Both the position numbers and the translations under genes were made by a program. A DNA stretch of 64,000 bases from Clostridiales bacterium 38-18 (lineage in GTDB: Bacteria; Bacillota; Clostridia; Peptostreptococcales; Acidaminobacteraceae). Positions 37,096 through 46,014 of the stretch are shown piece after piece. The DNA lies in NCBI GenBank assembly GCA_001897605.1, contig MKTL01000016.1, positions 1 through 64,000 of the forward strand, in the 5' to 3' direction. The notes beneath the pieces are model-generated. The model saw only the letters and a program-made list of their open reading frames with translations. It searched no databases and was not told the DNA's origin. The first letter of the stretch is position 1. Every line of letters begins with the position of its first letter.

Positions 37096-38427
37096 ATGAA
37101 TTTGAAGACAATGCCACACGATATTAACGCAGAACAAAGTGTTTTAGGTTCTTTATTGCTTGACAGTGACTTGATAGGCGATGTTATGGATGTCGTCTCA
37201 AATGAGGACGAGTTTTATCATGAAGCGCACAAGGAAGTATTTAGAACGATTAAGCAATTGTTTTCAGAAGGAAAGACCGTTGACCTAATTACCGTATCAG
37301 ATGAATTGACAAAGAATAAGCTGCTGGAAACCGTAGGTGGCTTCGAATATTTAACTGAGCTATCAGATGTGGGTACTTTAATCGCCAACGTTTCAAATCA
37401 TGCGAAGATTATTCATGAAAAGTTTATGCTCAGACGCCTGATTCGCGCGTCAACTGAGATTGTCGATAAGGGATATGAGTCGCACGATGCGGAGCTTTTA
37501 TTAGAAGAGGCAGAATCGAACATCTTCGAAATTTCGCAAAATAGAGATAAAAAAGGGTTTCAAGCTATTTCCGACGTCCTTCAGACGACTTATGAAAAAA
37601 TCGTTCAGCTGCACGAGGATCCAAATGCCATGACGGGTATATCAACGGGTTTTGATGCACTTGACGAAATGACCAACGGACTTCAAAGATCTGATATGAT
37701 TCTCATCGCAGCTCGTCCTTCCATGGGTAAAACAGCATTTGCACTGAACCTATGTCAAAACGCAGCGGTTAAAGATAAAAAAAGTGTCGCTATTTTTTCT
37801 CTAGAGATGGCGGCAGATCAGTTGGTACAGCGTATGCTAGCGGCACAGTCTCTCGTTTCTATCGGTGATATCCGTACCGGTCAAATTGAGGATGACGATT
37901 GGTTCAAGCTTGCAAGAAGCTCAGCTCAGCTTGCAGAGGCTAAGGTGTTTATCGATGATACACCAGGTATTACAGTAGCAGAAATTAGAAGTAAATGTAG
38001 AAGATTAAAGATGAATCACGGACTAGATATGATTATGATCGACTACTTACAGCTGATGTCAGGTGGCGGTAAGTCTGAAAACAGACAACAAGAGATTTCG
38101 ACGATATCTCGTTCGTTAAAAGGGATTGCCAGAGAGATGAATTGTCCAGTAATCGCACTCTCACAGCTTTCCCGTGCATCTGAACTAAGAGCGGATCATC
38201 GTCCGATTCTATCCGACCTTCGTGAATCCGGCGCAATTGAGCAGGACGCTGACTTAGTTATGTTCCTCTATCGTGATGAGTATTACAACCCTGATACGGT
38301 GGATGAGAAGCTCAAGGGGATTGGTGAGGTCATCATTGCAAAGCAAAGAAATGGTGAAACCGGTAAAGTCTACCTTGCATGGCTAGGTAAGTATACAAAA
38401 TTTGCAAATACCTCCCAAATGAGGTGA
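37096..38427 (+). CDS. dnaB: Replicative DNA helicase
   Basis: 443 residues (called dnaC in Bacillus). Hexameric helicase that unwinds the fork on the lagging strand. N-terminal domain opens with PHDINAEQSVLGSLLLD; the RecA-like domain has Walker A ARPSMGKTAFALN (about 207-219), DYLQLM, and the LSQLSRASELR and SDLRESGAIEQDAD arginine-finger region. No intein is present. Starts behind CTAGGAG, 40 bases after the transglutaminase gene. Confidence 0.97.
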   Translation: MNLKTMPHDINAEQSVLGSLLLDSDLIGDVMDVVSNEDEFYHEAHKEVFRTIKQLFSEGKTVDLITVSDELTKNKLLETVGGFEYLTELSDVGTLIANVSNHAKIIHEKFMLRRLIRASTEIVDKGYESHDAELLLEEAESNIFEISQNRDKKGFQAISDVLQTTYEKIVQLHEDPNAMTGISTGFDALDEMTNGLQRSDMILIAARPSMGKTAFALNLCQNAAVKDKKSVAIFSLEMAADQLVQRMLAAQSLVSIGDIRTGQIEDDDWFKLARSSAQLAEAKVFIDDTPGITVAEIRSKCRRLKMNHGLDMIMIDYLQLMSGGGKSENRQQEISTISRSLKGIAREMNCPVIALSQLSRASELRADHRPILSDLRESGAIEQDADLVMFLYRDEYYNPDTVDEKLKGIGEVIIAKQRNGETGKVYLAWLGKYTKFANTSQMR

Positions 38428-38431
38428 TCTT

Positions 38432-38992
38432 ATGCTAGAGTTTAGGAAGTTTAAGCGAAGTGATATCTACGCGTTTGAGAAATGGGGAGCGCATGAGGAC
38501 CCGCGTTTTTTTCAGTATAACTTTCCCTTTAGATACAAGGAAGAATTTGACGGCTGGTACGATTCAAAGCAAAAGTGGATAAGGAAAAAGGTTTTTGGTC
38601 TCTTTATAGATGATTACCCACTTGGGTTTGTGACATTAAAGAACATCAAGTGGCTAAAAAGACGTGCAGAGCTTGGAATTGCCATTGATCCTAACTATTT
38701 AAGTGAAGGATTTGGAACTGAGATGTTAAAAAGATATCTCGAGTATATTTTTGAGCACTATCCATTTGAGGACATGCAGCTTCGAGTCGCGCATTTTAAT
38801 AAACGTGCGCAAAAGAGCTATGAAAAGATTGGATTTAAAAAAGTAAAGGAAGTTTTAGAGCCCTTTGAAGAGCAAAGCTTTAGGGATGTAATTATGGAGA
38901 AATATCCTGAACAATTTCAGATGATTAGAGGCGTTCTTTACACAACCTTTTATGTGATGGTTTTTAACAAGAGCCAGTTACCATTTAAATAA
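38432..38992 (+). CDS. GNAT family N-acetyltransferase
   Basis: 186 residues. RimJ/RimL-type fold: LEFRKFKRSDIYAFEKW at the start, the acetyl-CoA pyrophosphate loop area LSEGFGTEML (about 88-97) and the NKRAQKSYEKIGFKKV strand-helix near residue 130. The substrate (protein N-terminus, metabolite or antibiotic) cannot be told. It begins four bases after dnaB with GAGGTGATC overlapping the dnaB stop, so it is co-expressed. Confidence 0.85.
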   Translation: MLEFRKFKRSDIYAFEKWGAHEDPRFFQYNFPFRYKEEFDGWYDSKQKWIRKKVFGLFIDDYPLGFVTLKNIKWLKRRAELGIAIDPNYLSEGFGTEMLKRYLEYIFEHYPFEDMQLRVAHFNKRAQKSYEKIGFKKVKEVLEPFEEQSFRDVIMEKYPEQFQMIRGVLYTTFYVMVFNKSQLPFK

Positions 38993-39002
38993 AATCATAT
39001 TT

Positions 39003-39046
39003 AATCTGCCAAAGAGTGACTTCATATGGCAGATTATTTTTTTTTT
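39003..39046 (+). terminator. Intrinsic terminator after the dnaB-GNAT genes
   Basis: AATCTGCCA (39003-39011) pairs with TGGCAGATT (39027-39035), followed by ATTTTTTTTTT. Confidence 0.88.
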
Positions 39047-39156
39047 GAAATTACACTTTATAATTTATACAAAATGGCATATAATTGATTATAATGTATT
39101 TTTATTGTATTTTGTATTCACATACTTAATAGAATGAATGAAAAAGAGGTGTTCAA

Positions 39157-40035
39157 TTGGATTTAACTAATGCTCAAAGTGTTCAATTAAAGGCTAGAGC
39201 AAAAATTAATCTTACACTGGATGTTCTTTCTAGACGACCTTCTGGTTATCATGATGTGGAAATGATCATGCAGCAAATCGATTTATACGACCTAGTAACA
39301 GTTACCCTGATCTCTGAAAAAAGAATTGATTTAACCTGCTCAGATTCATTTTTACCAACGGATGAACGCAATATCGCCTATAAGGCGGCTCAGGCTATGA
39401 TGACGCGTTTTAATTTAGAGGTTGGATTTGAGATACAAATCGAAAAGAACATACCTGTAGCGGCTGGACTTGCAGGTGGAAGTACAAATGCTGCTGCAGT
39501 GATAAAGGGTATAAATCAGCTCTGTAAATTAGGCTTATCAACTGAAGAAATGCAAGGAATTGGCTTTGAGCTTGGTGCAGATGTGCCTTTCTGCTTCTGT
39601 GAAGGGGCAGCCATCGCCAGAGGATTAGGCGAAATTCTCGAACCGATTAAAGGGTTTGAAAATGCTTGGATGATATTGGTTAAGCCAAGCTTTGGCGTAT
39701 CGACAAAAGACGTTTATGGTGGTCTAGAGCTGAGTGAAGTTAATGTACATCCAGATACACATAAAATGATAGAGGCACTAAAAACACAAAATAGAAAAGA
39801 CATACTGAGTGGTCTTGTGAACGTCCTTGAAACGGTTACCTTGAAACTTTATCCTAAGGTCGAGGAAATCAAACAAACTCTAATGGCATTTGGCGCAGAG
39901 GGCGTTCTAATGAGCGGCAGTGGTCCAACTGTTTTTGCTTTTTACAGCAGCTACGAAAAAGCAAAAAAAGCGCATAAAAAACTAAAGCTTCAGTATTCTC
40001 AGTGTTATCTAGTAGCAACATATAATAAACAGTAA
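39157..40035 (+). CDS. ispE: 4-diphosphocytidyl-2-C-methyl-D-erythritol kinase
   Basis: 292 residues. Fourth enzyme of the MEP isoprenoid pathway; phosphorylates the 2-hydroxyl of CDP-methylerythritol using ATP. GHMP kinase marks: LKARAKINLTLDVLSRRPSGYHDVEM at the start, PVAAGLAGGSTNAAAV (about 103-118, ATP loop) and MSGSGPTVFAFY near the C-terminus. The start is TTG 39157 with AGAGGTG ahead. A GntR regulator and a DUF1934 gene follow, an order common in Clostridia. Confidence 0.93.
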   Translation: MDLTNAQSVQLKARAKINLTLDVLSRRPSGYHDVEMIMQQIDLYDLVTVTLISEKRIDLTCSDSFLPTDERNIAYKAAQAMMTRFNLEVGFEIQIEKNIPVAAGLAGGSTNAAAVIKGINQLCKLGLSTEEMQGIGFELGADVPFCFCEGAAIARGLGEILEPIKGFENAWMILVKPSFGVSTKDVYGGLELSEVNVHPDTHKMIEALKTQNRKDILSGLVNVLETVTLKLYPKVEEIKQTLMAFGAEGVLMSGSGPTVFAFYSSYEKAKKAHKKLKLQYSQCYLVATYNKQ

Positions 40036-40053
40036 AAGTTAAGTGGAGGGGTT

Positions 40054-40725
40054 ATGAACGTGAATTTTGACAAATTGGAAATAAGAAATTATAAACCACT
40101 AGGCGAGGTTGTTTTTGAGTATCTTAGAAATGCGATTCTTGCTGGAGAGCTAAAGCCAGGTGAAAGATTGATGGAGGTTACAATAGCAGATCAGCTTGGT
40201 GTTAGCCGTACGCCAGTGCGCGAAGCCATTAGAAAGCTTGAAAAAGAGAGCTTTGTTATTATGATCCCAAGAAAAGGGGCTTATGTTGCAGATTTAACCA
40301 AAAAAGACATCATGGAGGTTCTTGAAATTCGTAAGGAGCTTGAGGGCTTTGCAGCCTATCTTGCAGCTGAGAGAATGACCTTAAGTGAAAAAGAAGCACT
40401 TGGTAAGGTGGTAGAGCACTTTAATGAATCTCTTTTAAGCATGGATAAGAAAAGCATGATTGAAAGCGATAATGAGTTTCACTCATTGATCTTCGAGGGT
40501 ACTAAAAATCAGAGATTAATTAATATCATTTATGATTTACACGACCAATTTCAACGCTTTAGATTAATTTACTTTAATGAATTCAATAACTTTAAAGAAA
40601 TTCAAGCATCTCACAACCGTATCTTCGATGCAATCATTCGCCAAGATGGCGCAGTAGCGAGACAGGAATCTGAAAGCCATGTAGAGAGCATTAAAACGCT
40701 TGTTAATAAATGGATCGCAGAATAA
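40054..40725 (+). CDS. GntR family (FadR/FCD subgroup) transcriptional regulator
   Basis: 223 residues. N-terminal winged helix (about 15-78) with VFEYLRNAILAGELKPGERL and LGVSRTPVREAIRKLE. The C-terminal all-helical FCD domain (about 85-215) has EIRKELEGFAAYLAAE and the metal-site histidines in DNEFHSLIFEG and ESHVESI. FCD domains sense small acids. Starts 18 bases after ispE behind GGAGGGG. The target is unknown; position suggests it need not control ispE. Confidence 0.9.
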   Translation: MNVNFDKLEIRNYKPLGEVVFEYLRNAILAGELKPGERLMEVTIADQLGVSRTPVREAIRKLEKESFVIMIPRKGAYVADLTKKDIMEVLEIRKELEGFAAYLAAERMTLSEKEALGKVVEHFNESLLSMDKKSMIESDNEFHSLIFEGTKNQRLINIIYDLHDQFQRFRLIYFNEFNNFKEIQASHNRIFDAIIRQDGAVARQESESHVESIKTLVNKWIAE

Positions 40726-41135
40726 TGGGAAAAGAAAACATAAACATCACCGTCAAATCGATTATCACAAATGGCGCTGGTGAAATAAACGAAATACAGC
40801 AATTTACAGAAGCAACCTATAAAAAAGAGGCTTATAAGACTTTTCTTATGTACAAAGAAGTTGAAATGGAAGGGACTAAGACGCTTATAACATTTGAAGA
40901 CGAAATAATAGCCATTAAGCGCTATGGTGAAAATACAAGTGTTTTGAAAATTGAAAAGGACGTATGGCATGAGAATATCTACCAGACCCCTTATGGTACC
41001 TTTGTGATGCAAACTTGCGGTATTGAAATTCATTGGGATGAAGTAAATATTGAACTAAAGTATTTATTAAAAATCGAAGGTGACGAAGAAAAGCCTTCTG
41101 AGGTGCAGATTAAAATAGATATGAAAAGAGAATAG
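40725..41135 (+). CDS. DUF1934 family beta-barrel protein
   Basis: 136 residues. A lipocalin-like small beta-barrel: alternating strands such as NITVKSIITNGAG, TLITFEDEIIAIKRYG, YGTFVMQTCGIEIHW and ELKYLLKIEG, typical of DUF1934 (Bacillus YwiB type). No enzyme residues are evident. ATG 40725 shares a base with the GntR stop (TAATG); ATG 40710 upstream is also open. Function unknown; often beside argS or ispE in Clostridia. Confidence 0.75.
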   Translation: MGKENINITVKSIITNGAGEINEIQQFTEATYKKEAYKTFLMYKEVEMEGTKTLITFEDEIIAIKRYGENTSVLKIEKDVWHENIYQTPYGTFVMQTCGIEIHWDEVNIELKYLLKIEGDEEKPSEVQIKIDMKRE

Positions 41136-41139
41136 TGCT

Positions 41140-41913
41140 ATGTTCAAAAAACGCGAAGCAGAACACAAACGCTATAATTTCAGACAAATGGGAACTAGAA
41201 GACTAATTATATTTGCATTGGTGGCAAGTATTTTTCCAAGTGTTCTACTTACAATAAGTGAGTTTACTAAATTCATTGAATGGTACATTGTCATTTTATT
41301 TTATACAGTGGTGCTTTTATTTTTAGCTTTCGTCGTCAATGAATATTTCAACAGAGAGGTTTCTGAAAAGGTAAATGAAATTTTCAAGAATGAAGAAATT
41401 ATCAGTCGTGAGCTCATTAAGATTAATACAGAAGAAAAATTGAAAAACGTTTTATCGCTAGAGTTTGAAAGGAGTCATCAAACTCAAATGCTTTCAACCG
41501 TTGTATTTTTTGATGTTGACGATCTAGGAGAAGTTAATAAGAAGTTTGATGTTTTCACTGGTGATAAAGTACTTATCGATATTGTAAAAATAACTAAGGC
41601 ATTTATTCAAGAAAATAAAACCCTTTCAGCTAATGGCTGTCAGGTAGCTAGAGTTAAAGGTGATACCTTTGCAATCGTAATGCCAAATGTAACACAGACA
41701 GTTGCCTATGAGATTACCAATCAGCTCAGAGATCGAATTCACAGTATAAAGTATGCAGAAATTAAGGATCAAGATAAGGAAAGTGAGATTAACGTAACGT
41801 GTCGTTATGTGGTCTTATCTATTGATCAGTGGCAATCAGAGGATAAGTTTGTCCACTTAGCCTATGAGAAATTAAAGCTGGCAAAGGATTACGGAAAGGG
41901 AACAATACTATAG
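41140..41913 (+). CDS. Membrane protein with degenerate GGDEF domain
   Basis: 257 residues. Two N-terminal helices (about 21-41 and 48-68), a short linker and a GGDEF-like domain (about 105-250) recognised by FFDVDDLGEVNKKFDVFTGDKVLI. The catalytic GGDEF is replaced by KGDTF (VKGDTFAIVMP), so diguanylate cyclase activity is unlikely; GTP or cyclic-di-GMP sensing remains possible. It starts four bases after the DUF1934 gene. A palindrome and a sigma-54 activator gene follow. Confidence 0.75.
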   Translation: MFKKREAEHKRYNFRQMGTRRLIIFALVASIFPSVLLTISEFTKFIEWYIVILFYTVVLLFLAFVVNEYFNREVSEKVNEIFKNEEIISRELIKINTEEKLKNVLSLEFERSHQTQMLSTVVFFDVDDLGEVNKKFDVFTGDKVLIDIVKITKAFIQENKTLSANGCQVARVKGDTFAIVMPNVTQTVAYEITNQLRDRIHSIKYAEIKDQDKESEINVTCRYVVLSIDQWQSEDKFVHLAYEKLKLAKDYGKGTIL

Positions 41914-41922
41914 GTGCTGATT

Positions 41923-41940
41923 TTTCGGCTATAGCCGAAA
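41923..41940. promoter_or_regulatory. 18-bp perfect palindrome before the sigma-54 activator gene
   Basis: TTTCGGCTATAGCCGAAA is a perfect palindrome between a stop at 41913 and the ATG at 41970. It could form a short hairpin or be an operator. There is no T-run, so it is a poor terminator. Confidence 0.45.
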
Positions 41941-41969
41941 TGTCGGCATTTTGAATGTAGGAGTATGAT

Positions 41970-43382
41970 ATGCATCCGATTTTAACTCTTGAACATGTAA
42001 AAATAATGCTTGAATATATAAGTGATGGTGTTCAAATCGTCGATGATAAAGGCATTCTTGTCTATTGTAATCGTAATTCTGCTCTTCTTGATGATATTAA
42101 TATTGAAGACTCTATTGGCAAACACATTACGGAGATTTATCCATCGCTAAAGGAGGAGGAAAGTACTTTGCTAAAAGTACTCTCAACAGAGCTGCCGATA
42201 TTAAACCGTGAACAAACCTATCGAACCTATAAGGGTAAAAATATTGCAACCATTAACAGTACACTGCCAATAATAAATGATGGGAAAATAGTTGGTGCTA
42301 TTGAAATTTCAAGGGATATTACAACCTATAAGGAACTTACTGAAAAAGTGATCGATCTACAGTCACAGGCGAAGAGCAAAGATGATGCTCTAAAAGTCCA
42401 GGATTCTGGAAGAAGAGGCTATCATTTTGAGGATATTATAACGGTTCATTCAGAATTCAATCGTGTCAAAGCAATTGCAATGAAAGCCGCATCTACAGAT
42501 ATCGCCATATTAATCTATGGCGAAACGGGAACCGGTAAGGAGTTGTTGACTCAAGCCATTCATAATTCTAGCAAAAGGAAAAACAAACCCTTTATTGCAC
42601 AAAACTGTGCGGCTTTACCGAGCTCCTTGCTAGAGGGCATTCTTTTTGGAACCGTAAAAGGTGGGTTTACAGGTGCGGTTGATCGTCCAGGCTTGTTTGA
42701 ACTAGCGGATTCTGGAACCTTGTTTTTAGATGAAATCAACTCGATGCCTCAGGAGCTACAGGCAAAGCTGTTAAGAGTTCTTCAAGATGGGAAAATAAGA
42801 AGAATTGGAGATACTAAGGAGCGAAATGTTGATGTCAGAATCATTGCAGCTACAAATATAGAGCCAAACCTTGCCATCGATTTGGGACTGATACGTCGCG
42901 ATTTATATTATAGGCTAAACACAGTAACCTTATGGATTCCGAAGCTATGTGATCGTAGGGAGGATATACCTGTTCTAACACGCTATTTTATCAAAAAATA
43001 CAATGGTTTGCTTTACAGAAGTCTCAAAGGAGTTACGCCAGAGGTGATGGCATTGTTCAATGAGTATCCGTGGGATGGTAACGTTAGGGAGCTTGAGCAT
43101 GTAATAGAGGGGGCTGCTAACCTAGTAGATGGTGATCTGATCCGAATTGAAGACCTTCCCTACAACTTTAGAGTCTTTTATGACAAGCAAATGCCTAAAC
43201 TACCAAGAAATATCGACATTACACCGGATTATTTTAATTTGCAGGATGCCCTCACTGAATATGAAAAGCAAATGATAACAAGGGTAATAGGTGAATCAGA
43301 GGGTAACATCACTAAAGCAGCAAAACGATTGGGTCTACCAAGACAAACGCTACAATCCAAAATGAAAAAGCATCAAGTTTAA
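41970..43382 (+). CDS. PAS-type sigma-54 activator of lysine fermentation
   Basis: 470 residues. PAS sensor (about 5-120, SDGVQIVDDKGILVYCN), AAA+ domain (about 150-385) and Fis-type helix-turn-helix (about 445-468, GNITKAAKRLGLPRQTLQSKMK). Walker A is GETGTGKELL, Walker B is LFLDEINSM, and the R-finger region is intact. The sigma-54-contacting loop reads GGFTGA where nearly all relatives have GAFTGA. It opens sigma-54 promoters using ATP. The kdd-kam operon with a perfect -24/-12 promoter begins 226 bases downstream, so it is very likely its activator, perhaps sensing lysine or a breakdown product through PAS. Start ATG 41970 behind TAGGAG. Confidence 0.88.
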   Translation: MHPILTLEHVKIMLEYISDGVQIVDDKGILVYCNRNSALLDDINIEDSIGKHITEIYPSLKEEESTLLKVLSTELPILNREQTYRTYKGKNIATINSTLPIINDGKIVGAIEISRDITTYKELTEKVIDLQSQAKSKDDALKVQDSGRRGYHFEDIITVHSEFNRVKAIAMKAASTDIAILIYGETGTGKELLTQAIHNSSKRKNKPFIAQNCAALPSSLLEGILFGTVKGGFTGAVDRPGLFELADSGTLFLDEINSMPQELQAKLLRVLQDGKIRRIGDTKERNVDVRIIAATNIEPNLAIDLGLIRRDLYYRLNTVTLWIPKLCDRREDIPVLTRYFIKKYNGLLYRSLKGVTPEVMALFNEYPWDGNVRELEHVIEGAANLVDGDLIRIEDLPYNFRVFYDKQMPKLPRNIDITPDYFNLQDALTEYEKQMITRVIGESEGNITKAAKRLGLPRQTLQSKMKKHQV

Positions 43383-43408
43383 CGCCGAAAAATCGGCGTT
43401 TTTTTATT
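43381..43408 (+). terminator. Intrinsic terminator of the sigma-54 activator gene
   Basis: AACGCCGA pairs with TCGGCGTT around AAAA, followed by TTTTTATT; it begins on the stop codon itself. Confidence 0.92.
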
Positions 43409-43574
43409 GTTTTTTTTGATGACTGCCATTCAAATTTTCAAACTGTCTAAAAAATTACGAACGCCAATAAGAAAATTTAATTTAGAGATTTGTAAACAGT
43501 AGTATACTATAAGCTATTTAGATAAGAGTGTACATAGATAAACTGTTAATGATTTACACGGTTAAAATAAGCAT

Positions 43575-43607
43575 AATGTTTCAATAAATGTACAATTGTG
43601 AAACATT
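43575..43607. promoter_or_regulatory. Inverted repeat abutting the sigma-54 promoter
   Basis: Perfect 9-base arms AATGTTTCA (43575-43583) and TGAAACATT (43599-43607) with a 15-base spacer. The right arm ends at the base before the -24 element. It is too close to be a usual enhancer site and may bind a repressor or a second regulator. Confidence 0.45.
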
Positions 43608-43623
43608 TGGCACAAGAATTGCA
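43608..43623 (+). promoter_or_regulatory. Sigma-54 (-24/-12) promoter of the kdd-kam operon
   Basis: TGGCAC, five bases, TTGCA: GG at 43609-43610 and GC at 43621-43622 are exactly ten bases apart, a full consensus RpoN promoter. It is 58 bases before the kdd start. It lies inside an upstream open extension of kdd, so that extension is not translated from this transcript. Confidence 0.9.
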
Positions 43624-43680
43624 CTTATAGAATACTATCGTTTATGGTTAACGGGATTGAGTCAATTTTGGGAGGAAGTT

Positions 43681-44718
43681 ATGAAAAAAGGCTGTAAATT
43701 TGGAACACATCGTGTTATCGAACCAAAGGGCATATTGCCACAACCCGCACAAAAAATTTCTAATGACATGGAAATCTACGACAATGAGATTTTAATTGAT
43801 GTGCAAACACTTAACATTGATTCAGCGTCATTTACGCAAATTAAAGAACAGGCAAATGGCGATGAAGAAAAAATCAAAGAAATAATGCTCGATATCGTTG
43901 AAAAGCAAGGTAAACATAAAAACCCTGTTACAGGATCAGGTGGTATGCTAATAGGTACAGTCGCTCAAATAGGCGATGCCTTAGTTGGCAAAACAGATTT
44001 AAAGGTGGGCGACAAGATAGCGACATTGGTTTCATTATCTTTAACACCACTTGTTATAGAAGAAATAATTGAGATTAGAAAAAACATTGATCAGGTTGAT
44101 ATAAAAGGGCAGGCAATTCTTTTTGAATCTGGCTTATATGCTAAGATTCCATCAGATATTCCAGAGAATTTAGCTTTATCGGTTCTAGATGTAGCAGGTG
44201 CGCCTGCACAAACGGCAAAACTTGTTAAACCAGGCGATACCGTACTGGTTATTGGCGGTGCTGGTAAGTCAGGTATGCTTTGCTTATATGAAGCTAAGAA
44301 AAGAGCTGGGGTAACCGGTAAGGTAATATGCTTACAGCACAATGATGCCGCTAAGGAACGCGTCATGGGTGCAGGGATTGCGGATGCATTTTTAGTGGCA
44401 GATGCAACCGATGCTGTAGAGGTATTAAGAAAAATCGAAGAATTAACAGATGGTAAAATGTGTGATTTGGTTATTAACTGTGTTAACGTGCCAAATACGG
44501 AAATGGCGTCTATTTTAGCAACTAAGGACGATGGTATGGTTTACTTCTTCAGTATGGCGACAAGCTTTACAAAAGCAGCTCTAGGTGCTGAGGGCGTTGG
44601 TAAAGATGTTACGATGATCGTCGGAAATGGTTATACTAAGGGACATGCTGAAATTACGTTACAAATCATGAGAGAGAGTGAAGTTTTAAGAAAAATCTAT
44701 GAGGCGCTCTACGCGTAG
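43681..44718 (+). CDS. kdd: L-erythro-3,5-diaminohexanoate dehydrogenase
   Basis: 345 residues. NAD-dependent oxidative deamination of 3,5-diaminohexanoate to 5-amino-3-oxohexanoate, the third step of lysine fermentation. Opening KKGCKFGTHRVIEPKGILPQPA is characteristic. A Rossmann domain begins with VLVIGGAGKSGMLCLYEAK (about 185-203), in a medium-chain dehydrogenase-like fold. ATG 43681 is preceded by GGGAGG and lies after the sigma-54 promoter; the ATG at 43588 is upstream of the transcription start. First gene of the operon; the later genes kce and kal are not in the window. Confidence 0.93.
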   Translation: MKKGCKFGTHRVIEPKGILPQPAQKISNDMEIYDNEILIDVQTLNIDSASFTQIKEQANGDEEKIKEIMLDIVEKQGKHKNPVTGSGGMLIGTVAQIGDALVGKTDLKVGDKIATLVSLSLTPLVIEEIIEIRKNIDQVDIKGQAILFESGLYAKIPSDIPENLALSVLDVAGAPAQTAKLVKPGDTVLVIGGAGKSGMLCLYEAKKRAGVTGKVICLQHNDAAKERVMGAGIADAFLVADATDAVEVLRKIEELTDGKMCDLVINCVNVPNTEMASILATKDDGMVYFFSMATSFTKAALGAEGVGKDVTMIVGNGYTKGHAEITLQIMRESEVLRKIYEALYA

Positions 44719-44733
44719 GAAGGGGATTATCAA

Positions 44734-45990
44734 ATGAGACATTACACTGAAATCGAAATGTGGAAAGACGTTACACAGGCAGAATGGGATTCTTGGGAGT
44801 GGCAAGTAAGAAACAGAATCACAACGCTTGAACAGCTTAATAAGGTGATTAATTTAACTGAGCAGGAGCAAGGCGGGGTATTGAAAACACTTGAGCTTTT
44901 AAGAATGGGCATAACACCTTATTATGCGATGCTTATGGATGAAAATGACCCAAAATGTCCAATTAGAATGCAGGCTGTACCAACCATATATGAAACCTAT
45001 CAATGCTCAGCAGATATGGACGACCCACTTCATGAAGATGGCGATTCTCCAGTGCCTGGCTTAACACACAGATATCCTGATAGATGCTTGATTCTTGTAA
45101 CCGATATGTGCTCAATGTATTGTCGTCACTGTACAAGAAGAAGATTTGCTGGTCATAATGACGGTGGCGTTCCAAGAGAAAGATTAGATGCAGCAATCGA
45201 GTACGTAAGAAACACACCTCAAATTAGAGACGTTGTTCTTTCAGGCGGTGACGTATTATTGGTATCTGATAGTTTATTAGAATACGTGATCAGCAAGCTT
45301 AGAGAAATCCCACATGTTGAGATTATTCGTTTAGGCTCGAGAACACCAGTTGTTATGCCACAAAGGATTACACCAGAGCTTGTAAATATGTTAAAGAAAT
45401 ACCATCCAATTTGGTTGAACACACATTTTAACCACTCTAAGGAAGTAACGCCTGAAGCTAAGAAGGCAATCGCTTTACTTGCCGATGCAGGTGTACCATT
45501 GGGCAATCAATCTGTACTTCTAAGAGGCATCAATGATAGCGTTCATATCATGAGAGACCTTGTTCATGATTTAGTAATGATGCGTGTTAGACCTTATTAT
45601 ATTTATCAATGCGACCTTTCAATGGGAATTGAGCATTTTAGAACCCCTGTAGCTAAAGGTATTGAAATCATTGAAGGCTTAAGAGGCCATACTTCAGGCT
45701 TCTGTGTTCCAACCTTCGTTGTGGATGCACCAGGTGGTGGCGGTAAAATCCCTGTAATGCCACAATATATGATTTCACAATCGCCAGAAAGAGTCATTTT
45801 AAGAAACTATGAAGGTGTTATTACAACCTATGCTGAACCAAGACCTTACGATTTAGATCAAGAGGGAGCAGTTCTGACAGAGGATCAAAAGCATCATGTA
45901 ATTGCTGGTGTTGGTGGACTCTTACAAGGCAATAGAGTGAACATTGAGCTGAAAGAGCTCGAGCGTGCAAAAAGAACACATCATGAATAA
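44734..45990 (+). CDS. kamA: L-lysine 2,3-aminomutase
   Basis: 418 residues. Radical SAM, PLP-dependent enzyme turning L-lysine into L-beta-lysine, the first step of the pathway. The cluster motif CSMYCRHCTRRRF (about 124-136) carries CxxxCxxC, followed by the glycine strand VVLSGGDVLLVSD. The PLP-lysine region is near GGGGKIPVMPQY (about 327-338). Length and sequence match clostridial KamA. It starts 15 bases after kdd behind GGAAGGGG. Oxygen-sensitive, fitting an anaerobe. Confidence 0.97.
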   Translation: MRHYTEIEMWKDVTQAEWDSWEWQVRNRITTLEQLNKVINLTEQEQGGVLKTLELLRMGITPYYAMLMDENDPKCPIRMQAVPTIYETYQCSADMDDPLHEDGDSPVPGLTHRYPDRCLILVTDMCSMYCRHCTRRRFAGHNDGGVPRERLDAAIEYVRNTPQIRDVVLSGGDVLLVSDSLLEYVISKLREIPHVEIIRLGSRTPVVMPQRITPELVNMLKKYHPIWLNTHFNHSKEVTPEAKKAIALLADAGVPLGNQSVLLRGINDSVHIMRDLVHDLVMMRVRPYYIYQCDLSMGIEHFRTPVAKGIEIIEGLRGHTSGFCVPTFVVDAPGGGGKIPVMPQYMISQSPERVILRNYEGVITTYAEPRPYDLDQEGAVLTEDQKHHVIAGVGGLLQGNRVNIELKELERAKRTHHE

Positions 45991-46014
45991 TTTTAAGTAG
46001 AAGGGAGTGCCTGC

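Noticed and set aside
43588-43680. Upstream extension of kdd from ATG 43588
   Set aside because: It spans the sigma-54 promoter and lacks a ribosome binding site; ATG 43681 has a strong one.
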